This document shows, one piece after another, positions 26,601 through 38,100 of a DNA stretch of 64,000 bases. Positions within the stretch are counted from its first letter, which is position 1, and the number at the start of each line of letters is the position of its first letter. A program made the translations under genes and the position numbers. Below the pieces are notes generated by a model. That model had not been told where the DNA came from, searched no databases, and worked only from the letters and a program-made list of their open reading frames with translations. The DNA is from Glandiceps talaboti. Taxonomy: Eukaryota > Hemichordata > Enteropneusta > Spengelidae. Location: positions 24,334,176 through 24,398,175 of the forward strand of contig NC_135550.1 of assembly GCF_964340395.1 (NCBI RefSeq), read 5' to 3'.

Positions 26601-29600
26601 AATGTCATTTACAATATATAAGAATTCATATAAATGTTGACCCAATGTCATATGGAAGTTAAACCACAAACTAATAGTCACCTGTTCGTACAAAATGAGC
26701 CCCCATTCTCTAGATGTCTTCATCAGATAGTTCCAGAATTCCTAATCAATAAATGAATACAGAGAAAGGTGTGTTGATATGAAGTGTGAATAACAAAAGG
26801 TTAGAATGAACAGGTACTAGTAGACAGTAGACATTTAAATATGCATGATATGTGCAAGTCATTGATGTTGTCTCCATGAAATAAGTCAGGGATACTCTTG
26901 GGAGTGTCTGGTAAAAGTCAGGTTATTTCCTCTCAAGTAACATCGCAGTGAGTTAAATTCAGTCTCGTCTGCAACAGCGTTATTTTTCATGAACAATTAG
27001 AAATGTTATGCTCTAATCAAATTGCTTACCTGGTCTTGTGGTATGGCAAATTTATCGTCTTTTTCAACAATGAAATCCCACTTTCCACCATTCACCTTGG
27101 CGTAATCTGTTTCATAACTCCTATGAGAACAAAAGAGTTTGGATTTTCGTGCAATGGAATTTATGTCAGTTTCGCTTCTATATTTTAGACGTTAGTTTAT
27201 ATTACGAGTAACCATCTCATGATGTGTATAAAATCACCAACAAAAATAAATAGTATGCTGGCCGTACAATATCAGTCGATTGCACAGCTAAGTCATGGAA
27301 AATAGACATTTTATTTCTAAATGTTTGTAGTGTACATGAATCAAGTGTGTTCATGGTGATTAGTACTGTTTACATCTAGAATATAACAAGATGGCTGCCT
27401 ATGAAACTTTATTTTTTATCTTTAAAAAATAGACAACTCACCACCATCGGTTGTGTGCGCTCATGGGTAGATTAATCTTATTGTAAAGGTACCTGTTAGG
27501 AAGCGAAAAATGGATGAATAGCAGTCTATTTCGGTGTAACGGACATATTTATTCATGAATGTTGCGAAAAACGTTTACGTTGCAACTTCTCATTTTGCAT
27601 ACTTGTATGGTAACTAATGCAATTGAATATCAGAGCCCGACGATGTTAATCTCACCCGAAATGAAATATTACAAAATACTCGGTATCCGTGTTCTTTCCC
27701 TTCCTCTTCACGTTTACGGTATCAATTATTGCATTACGATCAGACTACCAACAATCGGCCAGTCTTTCATCTATGTGTATCCTATCAAGTTTTACTTACT
27801 CCAGTCCGTGAGGGAAGACTTCGGGCATTGCAGTCCAATTTTTACACCCCTTATTGTCACCCTTAAAATACCACCAAGAATCTAATTGGAAATATCTTGA
27901 ACAATAAAAGAAGAGAAATTAAGGAAAAGGATTCAAAACTGAGATGCTAAAAGAGATAAAATGCGTTGATTTCATTCCCTTTCACTTTACGCGATATGTC
28001 GCTGGCATCGATCAGAACTTACGCGGAAGTGACGTATATATAGCCCATGCTAGGTAACTTCCGTTAAACGTGTTGTCGAATGTTTCTATTGTTATAGTAA
28101 TTGTAATTGTAATAATAACAGATAAATATACAACAAAAGAATGTCACCACCATCTCAACCTTCAATCTTTTAACGTTCGTACCCTTGCTATTAGAAATAA
28201 GTATTACTAAGTGCAACTTTTAGAACGAAAAGGTACAAGATATAGAATGCGTTTCTCTGACAAAGCAAGCCATGATTCGTTAGTGAGACCATGGCAAAAT
28301 GAAAAGTCTGACATTTGATAAATCATACATACTAGTAAATCCATAGACATTTTCCATGCAGTGGTCATGATTTAATTAAAAAACATATCAATGGATGTAA
28401 ACACCCACTGCAGTAGTCGAATTTAATTTGATTATATTGTATTTCAATCAAATTAGTACCGTTTGCTCTTTGAACACAAATAAATGAAAACATCTTCCAT
28501 TGGTGTACAATGTATTATTAAAATAATTAACCTGTATGGAATGCTAACATCATCTGTATACTTCTTAACATCCAGCATGGTGTCTTCATAGTTCTTGCCT
28601 GGTTCTGTGTTGTAGTAATAAAATGCACCTAAGCAAAGAAAACCATGTTGTTGTAAAAATATGGACACGTTTTGTCGTGAAAAATGGCTTACCACGTTTA
28701 TGTAATTTAAATCTATTTTCAGTTATTTATGAGTAAACATTCAAAACATGTATGCAAATACCCCTAGCAACCATGATTACGCCCACAGTAACAGCCCAAT
28801 GGTGGTGTATTTCACAAAGATAACAACAGGGATTCGTAGACAAGTGAACAAACATTCATAAAAGTATATGCAAATATGCCTAGCAACAAGACCACGCCCA
28901 TGGCAACAGCCAAATGATCACGTATATTATAAAGATAACAACAGGGATTAATAGACAAAGGAATAAACATTGAAAAATGTATGCAAATATACCTTGCAAC
29001 AAGACCACGCTCATAGAAACAGTCAAATGTATATAGCAAAGATAACATCAGGGATTCATAGACAAGTGAACGAACATTCAAAAAATGTATGCAAATATGT
29101 CTAGCAACATATCTCGGCGATTAAATTACAAATATTTTTTTTTTTTCAATATATCATGGCGATTTAATAATTCAGTATTCATAAACTATGTTTGCTTTTC
29201 ACCCTAAATATCACTTAACTGTGACCACTTGTTTTGTCCAATGTTTAATCCAGATATAAAGTAAATACTACCCAAATGAAGGAAACCTTCTTAGATTTAC
29301 AGTGTTTTACCACAAATGCTCTAATATCTCTGATTGTAAAGTATAGCTAAATTATTTAGGCTCTTTATACATGGAGTCTTTTATTGTATTACTATTAAAT
29401 AATATAACGCTAATTAACGCTTTCAAACTACAAGATTACCTCCATCAGTCCAGTAGCCTAAGTAATTAAGAGTGAAGTCGGCGTCTCTGAGGTCGGTATG
29501 TTTGCCGTAGTATTTTCTCAGGGTCTCTCCCATTCCATGAACAGCCTGCAAAACGAAACTGCAGAAATCAAATACGCTATTACTGTTACATTATGTGTTT

Positions 29601-32190
29601 GGCTAGTTCCTAGAGAGTTTCGCTTGAACCTCTTGTACGTATAGGGCGGGGCTAGCGAAGTATCACTCGGATGGTGAGGTATCAGGCACAGCAGTTTCAG
29701 TGAGATCACTTTTAATTCTGATGTTGATTGTAACATTTAGTCGGTACAATATCTTAAAGGAATGGACTCCATTACACGGATTTCGTCCCGAAAAGTCGAC
29801 TTGACAACGACAGTAACTCTAAATGCCAATCTGTTCGCAGGCAAGCATGAGTAAATGAAATTCTTTCGATGTCCTTCTGTGATATTACATTCATCTGACA
29901 CATATATATCATGAAATGTATGTATTAATCTCACCTTGTTAATGCCTTGGTCGTAGTAGATGATGGTTTGCATATTGAAATCCTGAGGTATTTCAGTAAT
30001 ACTACCCAGTACACCATAACTGAGCGACCCGTCCTTTAACTCCACAGAACCTGCCATGAATTCACTGAATATTGAAACTACCACAGTGTGGAGATTCTTG
30101 TCGAATATTGCCAATGGTCCACTGTAAAGACCGGAATTAATACCACTTGCATTGTTGTTCCACCTACCAAGTAAAAAAAAAACCGAAGTCATCCTTATCC
30201 ATTATTTCATGTGTTAAAAAAATTACAAAGAATATTGCATTTTTAATTTCTTAATATCCAAGACTGCATTCATCTGCACATCCCATGACGCAAACTTGAA
30301 GATTTTGTAGCTTATTTATGAGTATTTAAATGAAGAACGTGTCACTCATATAAAATTTGTACATGTACTCTCCCATTCTCAATCCTACTTTATACAGATT
30401 TTAGATTTAGATTTACTATAAAACTACACCCTTACTTTCCAACTGTCGTGTCGTCTAGGAATTCCCCGCCATATGATAGGTAGCCTTTGTCACCCTTCTC
30501 GCCTTCAACTTTGAATGCCGGAAATGACGTACAAACACCATCATGGGACTGCATACTCGTGCCTTGTAGAGTTTGTGGGAAATACTGTTGTATTTAAGAT
30601 GGAAAAAAAGTGATTGTCAATGGATTGATTTAATTCTTTGGTATTTTTCATTTTGTTATATATTATTTGGTCGTTGTATATATCCTCACTTGTTTTGTAC
30701 TGAATACATCATACATAAAAGTGTATGGATGTAAGAATTTTATGTTCAAATTACAGAAGCGCCAAACAAGTTTATGACATGAAATTAAATAGTTCTATTA
30801 ATTACTAACCTGCGAGAAAACAATTGCTGAGATGTCTTTGTACACTCTGATTACTGTTGTTACATGTTTAGTGTCAGACTTAGTCTCAGCCTGCCATTCC
30901 AACGTTCTATACTCGAATGTGCCTAACGTGTCCTCTCCTTGGCCTACGCTACTGATGTTTGTTAGTACCAGGCTGCCCGGACTGGAGAACTTTGCGTCGT
31001 CGATGAAGAAAAACGTCGGTGCACTATTCAACCATGTTTCACCATTGATACTGATGGAGTACTGTCCGTCTGGTTGCAGATCGATCATCAATCCATTGTC
31101 AGCTTTTAAGGTTTTTGCTTCCCCTGTGTCAATAAATGGGAGACCAGCAAATTTGTATTTATAATTACTCGTGGCCACTACTAATATAAATACTGCTTTT
31201 ACGACAAATCATAATAGACGTGCTTACACGATGAACAATGGTCTTAAAACGAAAATTTCAAAAAATAAAACTTCAAATGGACATACTTTTGGTGTGTGTT
31301 TTACATTCAGGACAAATGTTGCTTCATATCCATAGTACTTATCTTTATTTTTATTGGTGTTCATGTTCTCTGACAACTTGTGAGACATAATCACCGACTA
31401 CTTCTATTTTACTATACTACAATTCATTCAATGATAAAAAACAAACTGATAATAATAATTATAATGCTATTCACCTGGCTCAAATTTCGCCTTTGATCAT
31501 ACCAATAACCTGATACGTACATATTGCTTTACAATCCTTCCCACCATAATGGGTCGACCATACATTTCGATGGTTAAATACTACATGTTTTTGGTCCGAG
31601 GCATAAGTGTGCTAATTATTTTCTTACCAACCTTAGCAATTAATCACAAAGTCGATACATGATCAAACCCGTTCATCGAATTGAGAACGGTGGTAAATGG
31701 TCCCCTGCATTAATCATTCAGTACAGCAAATGTGTGGCTAGTAAACTAGTATTGTCTGCTGTTGCTTGGCAACATGATTACTTTAACCATGTCGTCAAAG
31801 ATAGAAAGGTCATGCAATATGTACATCAGTTCACTGAATGAACAGTTCAAACTTATTCACGATAGTGGGTGTACAAAGGGGCAAAGATCGGGAACATTTT
31901 TACAATGGCCATTACTGTTGGTAGTATTTTAGTCGTGTACAAAGTTGAAAACTCAAACTCCATTACACCTTTATATATAGCCATCTTTATATCAACAGCT
32001 GGTTTTTGACAGTTTTAAATTCGTATGAACCTCAATTTGTAAAAATTATAGAAAAATCAAATTTTATGCATTAGCAAAGCTAACAAAATGAATAATTACA
32101 ATGCTATTGACTTATATCACTAGTCAGCTTACCTAATACACCAGTGGTCAATACGAAGACAAGTGAAAAGACTTCTTTGCAGGGAAGCAT
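23341..32190 (-). CDS. Secreted glycoside-hydrolase-like protein, copy B, 17 exons
   Basis: 758 aa. CDS is complement(join(23341..23581,23867..24012,24374..24514,24678..24750,24968..25076,25249..25387,26205..26381,26682..26741,27030..27120,27442..27492,27800..27895,28532..28628,29440..29545,29935..30163,30436..30584,30810..31123,32133..32190)). All junctions are GT-AG. Signal peptide is MLPCKEVFSLVFVLTTGVLG. The architecture is that of copy A. The candidate active-site strand reads YFQLDSWWYFKG (D323). In exon 11, 45 of 59 residues match copy A by hand count. Exons 16-17 are almost identical to A and C, and exon 15 is almost identical to C but not A, which suggests gene conversion. Intron 5 contains a 108-116-bp tandem repeat. 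Intron 15 carries relics of the exon 15 end. Hydrolase function is inferred from fold-like features only. Confidence 0.88.
23665..23697. repeat. (GTCT)n microsatellite
   Basis: Short TCTG/GTCT array in intron 16 of copy B. Confidence 0.9.
24220..24350 (-). repeat. Relic copies of exon 15 3' end in intron 15, copy B
   Basis: The intron next to exon 15 contains a degenerate match (about 24293-24325) to the exon's last ~35 nt plus donor. The plus-strand block GCCAGCTTGTAGTGGTGTAA parallels CCCAGCTTGTTGTGGTGTAA of the exon. Copy C has related relics. Confidence 0.55.
28752..29110. repeat. 108-116-bp tandem repeat with ATGCAAAT octamers, intron 5 of copy B
   Basis: About three and a half units, with ATGCAAAT at 28752, 28868, 28981 and 29089 (spacing 116, 113, 108). 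Shared blocks include CTAGCAAC, AAGATAACA and CAGGGATT.ATAGACAA. ATGCAAAT is the canonical POU/Oct octamer. It is absent from the equivalent introns of A and C. Confidence 0.85.
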
Positions 32191-33129
32191 TCTGAATAAA
32201 CTGGTAATGGTATGTACTTGGTTCTTGTGACGGAGATCAAGGACCTTTGCTTTGGTTGGGATGGTGCGATCCAACTTTTGATAAAAATTACGCCTCCTGT
32301 GATGTGTCAGGAAAAACTGTTGTTTTTATTGTTTTTATACGTGTGGTCCCTTGTATTAAAATGGAACACGATGATCTGGTAAACTCTACTGTTGAGTTCG
32401 TATCCATGAAGTTTCAGCACGGTGCCAAGAAGATCGGATATTTAAGAAACTACATAATGGCTCTTTTCATTTATGAGCAAAAATCACGTTGGGCATCCAA
32501 ACATAAAGGAAAGTAATATATGTATGCACAAAAATAAAGTTTCATTCATTGTACAGTTTATTGCGACTTCTAAATTTTATACAAATACAAGATTTCTTGG
32601 TTGTTAAAGGTACAATAAGTAGGACAAAAATGTGTTCCATAGTAATGGAATTGTTGAGCTTGATTCAACAAATTTAGTTCACCATAATAAAGTAATCTAC
32701 ATTCTGAGCTTGTTCAAAACGTACAGTGATTTAGTACTGTATATCAATAATATCAAATTTTGTTAATCTGGTATATTTGGCTGAAATGACACCAGATATA
32801 GTATATACATAGTATATAAAGATTGTGATTCCATATACAGTATTCTCCAAGTCTTAGGTTCATCACTGTACTGACAGTATTTACAGTTCTAATCACCATG
32901 GTAAATATTCTATTGCACAATACCATCATACATAAATCTGAAATATAGAACTAAAAATAACATTCAATTCTCCACCATTTCTCTATTTATAACTTTTAAT
33001 AGAATTATCATCTTAGAAAAATATCTTTATAAGTACCGTTTAAAACTAGTTTCTTCAACTATACAAATTACCTAATTACATATACATATTTCATTAAATA
33101 AATTTACAAGGGAAAGACATCTTCAAAAG
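32191..33129. other. Intergenic spacer between copies B and C
   Basis: About 0.9 kb of AT-rich sequence carrying the copy B promoter and the copy C 3' UTR. No other gene or structured element is seen. Confidence 0.6.
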
Positions 33130-33203
33130 CATTGGGTGCATGTGCATTCTACCAGATTCAGTGCATTAAATTTGATGTGCTGTGGTCAGATCATCAGTGT
33201 ATA
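33130..33203 (-). repeat. Decayed duplicate of terminal-exon tail in 3' UTR, copy C
   Basis: The ~74 nt past the stop repeat, with deletions and out of frame, the end of exon 17. The blocks GTGCATTCTACCAGATTCAG and GATCATCAGTGTATACT (plus-strand reading) are shared. Confidence 0.75.
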
Positions 33204-35031
33204 CTAATAAGGGTGACATTGTCCATTTGATAGGTGCATCTGCATTCTACCAGATTCAGGGATAGTACATTTGATTTGACGGGGTGTGGTTAGATCATTG
33301 GTGTATACTATGGTAAATTCAATTACTTCATTGACACCACCCTGTAAAGTTAAGATGACGTCACCAGTATATGTCATGATGTCAAGCACACGTTGTGGTG
33401 ACATCTTCACCCACTTGGCCAATTCACCAAGGATCAGGACAGACCTGAGTAAGAAATGGGAAGCAAAGGGTAGTAAAAATGACATATTCTTTATTTTTAT
33501 TCCTCTTACCCTCAACATCAAGAACTGACAGTTTCCAATTAAAAACTGGAAATATACCCATATTAGCAATTGATTATCACAATGCAAGACAAGATAAATT
33601 TGTACATTTTATAGGCTTTATTATTCATAAAAGGTCTACCTCTAAATTCAGGGCAAAATTGTCAGATATGATATTATTACTAGACTATACTACTAGACTA
33701 ATGAATTTATTACACTAGACCTTTACTCAGAATGTGACAACAAATTCTACCATGATAAAGACAGATAAAAGATATGTATTGCATGGTTGGAAAGATGAAT
33801 TTGGTGTGGTGTTGCAGGCTAAAGATTTGTCTGAAATTAAAACGTTTACTCTGAAACTTATCTAGGAGAGAAATGTAAAGTCAACTAAAAGTGTTTGTGA
33901 AGTAACATTACAATACAACTATGTTCATTAGATTCCTCCACTCCAAATTCTCATTTTCACATTTGAATATGATTGACTCTGTAGTTGATGAAAGTGGAAC
34001 TTGGAACTTCGTTTCTTACCTGTCATTAAATTTGATTTCTGGTACTGTATGCCAAAGACCAAAGTCTCCTTTACCACATTTGTGTTGGTTCAATGGATTC
34101 TGTTCATCAAATTTCACCAATGTCTTCACTGGATCTCTGTCACTGAATGCATAACTGGCACCACGCTGTAGAGATGATAAGTTTATAGCTGTTGTTATTT
34201 TTGTAGTAGATACAAAATTTGAAATGTAAGCTGCTCTTCAAAGATTTTGTACAACATGAAAGCATAAGTAGGCTGTCTTGAACAACTTATACCGTAATGG
34301 TAATGATTATGTTATAGAAAGTAACCTTGCCAAACCACGTTTGTTGTGTTACAGGGTAAGATGTATGAACTCATTTTGTTGTATCAAGTTTGTGGTGTTC
34401 TTGGATATAGTAAAAAGTTTCCAAAACCCAGTTTGTAGTGGACACTGTAAAAGATGAGGTGTTTGAAATGTAAAAGGTAAACACAGTACATCTTGTCTTG
34501 CCAAACCCAGCACTAGTGGACTAGAAGGTTGGGTTGAATCAAATAAACTCACCTTACCAAACCCAGCTTGTTGTGGTGTAATAGGATAGGGAGTTTTTAC
34601 ATTGACCCATAATAAAGTACCAAACTTATAACCAGCAATGTCACTGTATGTAGACCATACTTCACCATCAGGTCCACCAGAACCTATGGCTCCCTGTAAA
34701 TCAACATTCTCCATGTGAATTATAATGGTTTAACAGTGTTTTATTCACAAATGATAGATATATCATTTATAGTTGCTTATTTGTTGCTTATCCTCTTGGT
34801 TTTCAGACAAATTAAATATTTTGATCTGTGGCAATTTTCAGGTAGTGTCTTATTCTATTTAATTATTGTTTTGTAAATTAGAACTGATTAATTATCATCC
34901 CATTAGTCAAATCAGCCCATAATGTTTGGTAATCATAAATAGCTACAGACAGACAGACAGACAGACAGATGGACGGACGGACAGACGGACGGACGGACGG
35001 ATGGACGGACGGACGGACGGACGGACGGAAG

Positions 35032-35102
<71 letters not shown>

Positions 35103-38100
35103 TAACCAAACAGCTCCATACCTAATGAAATTAAACTAGCAAAGCAGAAACCTACCTTGTATATTTGTAAATCAATGGCTGTAGCTGGTTTGGATGGTTT
35201 CAGTAGTAAGCCATCTTCATTACAGGTTCTAGAAAACAAAGTAATTAAGGTAATCTGTGAATACTATGTTTTAAGTTTATGGTTTTAAAAACTCCAACAA
35301 AAGTATTTTGCATATAGCTGCTGTCATAAATCAATACAGCAGACTTTCTTTCAGTCGTAGGTCTGGAAACCATTAATATAACTGTGACTGACCGATGGCC
35401 ACAACTTAGCTGGGTGCTTATTACATATTCAGAATCACACGAGTCAAACGAAACAAAGCAAAAAAACACATATTCATAACAAAATTCTGTCCTTATTTGA
35501 AGGAGAAGCAAGCAAATTATAGTCATCTATAGCTTTGGCACTTGATGGATACAAACATCTTCCACTTAAATCATCCTATCATTTGATTGTCTAAATTGGG
35601 TACAAAATCAGGACTTAAAACATACAAGCTTCTTACCTCATGATGAGTGATTTATTCATATACCCTATTTTATCACCAGGACCTACAGGACCAGTACTTA
35701 GTATTGATACAACACTTTGTAGTTCAACAAAAGGTTCTGAACCATCTATAAAGTAGAGAGTATATAACAGTTTTTTTACAATAGCTTTTACAATATATTT
35801 GACAACATCATTGAAGAGGTGTACTGAACCACGTCATCCGAATTTGTAAAATGTTGTTAAGATAAACTATCCCAAGTCAAAATATGTTGAAAATAGTTGA
35901 CCTCTCTGTTCTGGATGAACCCTTCAAAGAATTCATATCATAAGATTTATCCTAAATAATTTCAGAAGTGTGAAAACTTAGTTAATCCCAAAATATCAGC
36001 TATTTTCAATTTTTATTTGGACTGGGGACATTTTATCTGAAAAAGCTTCTATCATATGCCAGTCTTAGCAATATTTACATAATTAGATTTTTATTACAAT
36101 TTGTATATCATTTTAAACATCCATATGTTGAATAACTGAAATGCTAACTTACTGAAATATGGATCTCCAGGTTGAGAGACACTAGTCCAATGAGTGTCTT
36201 TGTATGGGGCCATTCCCAAGGCATAATGGAGAATGGAGCTTAATCCAATTCTCCAGTTATCGTTACCAGGGTGATAGTCATTACTGGCTCTGATCTAAAA
36301 GTAAAGATAGAATTATAAGAATCTGAGCTGCAATTTCCAAGATTCACCAATAAAATTTTAAAAATAAGTTAAACAATGCCTTGATTTTTCAGAACAAAAA
36401 GTCATCAGTTAATTGTTTTCAGGTACTCTACCTCACCACTTTATCACTTAATATTATTGAATCGATTACTCCATGGTTCAGAGGCGTTCTAATCAAATTT
36501 CACCACACTTAAGTTTTGTTTAATTTTCTAATTAATTTAATCTAATAACGATAAATATATAAAATGATAAAAATTGTATTCAATCATTGAATATCCTCAG
36601 TTTAAGCCTGTCAAAGCATACAATAATATTCAGAAACAAACACAAACATTGTCTGAAAGTGATGTAATATGAAACAAAGTTGGATGAAATATTTTGGCAG
36701 GTTGAGAATGCCACCAACATTTCCAGTGAAATATTGGGAGATGATGATTTCATCAATGGGGGATGTAACACTAAGCATGAGACTAAACTATCATGGCCCT
36801 CACTTCTGGTCAAACGCTGTCCTTGAACAGCACCCCTAGTGGCCAAATTACATAGTCTTTTGTTTTTCTGATAACTGACACATGTATTGATGACATTTTG
36901 CACTGTGGGTGAGTACATTTTAACAAGTATCATATATGCATTTACATATATTTCTACCTGTGTTACAGCTGGTACTTCAACTGACTGCAGTACATGTCAT
37001 AAATTCTAACCTGTGTTACAGCTGGTATTTCAACTGACTGCAGTACATGTCATACATTCTAACCTGTGTTGCAGCTGGTATTTCAACTGACTGCAGTACA
37101 TGTCATACATTCTAACCTATGTTACAGTTGGTACTTCAGCTGACTGCAGTACACATCATACATTCTAACCTGTGTTACAGCTGGTATTTCAACTGACTGC
37201 AGTACATGTCATACATTCTAACCTGTGTTACAGCTGGTATTTCAACTGACTGCAGTACATGTCATACATTCTAACCTGTGTTACAGCTGGTACTTCAGCT
37301 GACTGCAGTACACATCATACATTCTAACCTGTGTTACAGCTGGTATTTCAACTGACTGCAGTACATCCTACCTGTGTTACAGCTGGTATTTCAACTGACT
37401 GCAGTACATGTCATACATTCTAACCTGTGTTACAGCTGGTACTTCAACTGACTGCAGTACATCCTACCTGTGTTATAGCTGGTACTTCAACTGACTGCAG
37501 TACATCCTACCTGTGTTACAGCTGGTACTTCAACTGACTGCAGTACATGTCTTGGCATGGGCATACAGTATTGTATTGTCATATCATTCTTTGATGCACC
37601 ATGACCCATTTGTAGCAACCATGTACGACCAACTTTAACATCATTCTGTGTTACATGCATATGATCCACTTGTTGGTTTAACCAGTCCTACCAATTTAAA
37701 CAGTTCAACATTTTCCTTTTGCTGTATTATTAGTCACCAATTGCTTACTTCACACACAGGTTTTGAAATGAAGTACAAGCAAACTGCAAAGAAGCTGCAG
37801 CTATTATGCTCAATATCAAACTGACTGGACAACACATTTTTAGCACACTGCCAGGCTACTCAGATTCTAGCATACCATATTTCAGTCTTGTTTAAGTCAG
37901 AGTATTTCATACCTGTCAATTAGTTTCCGCATTGATATTATTACGTACACAGTACTGGTGTTGGGAAATGGCAGCTACGGATGTAACATTTAATAGTATC
38001 AAATATTTTGATTAAAAATAAAAGTAATCAGACATGATAAAGATATAGGCACATATCTAAATCGATATAAATTTGAAAGTGTATAAACAAAACTGACAAG

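Noticed and set aside
32247-32516. Plus-strand 89-codon ORF upstream of copy B
   Set aside because: Overlaps the promoter side of copy B, has no recognisable domain or splice context and no counterpart in the A-B spacer.
36958-37510. Possible CRISPR-like or regulatory direct-repeat array
   Set aside because: Units are contiguous with no unique spacers and clearly derive from the adjoining exon end; a eukaryotic minisatellite explains them.
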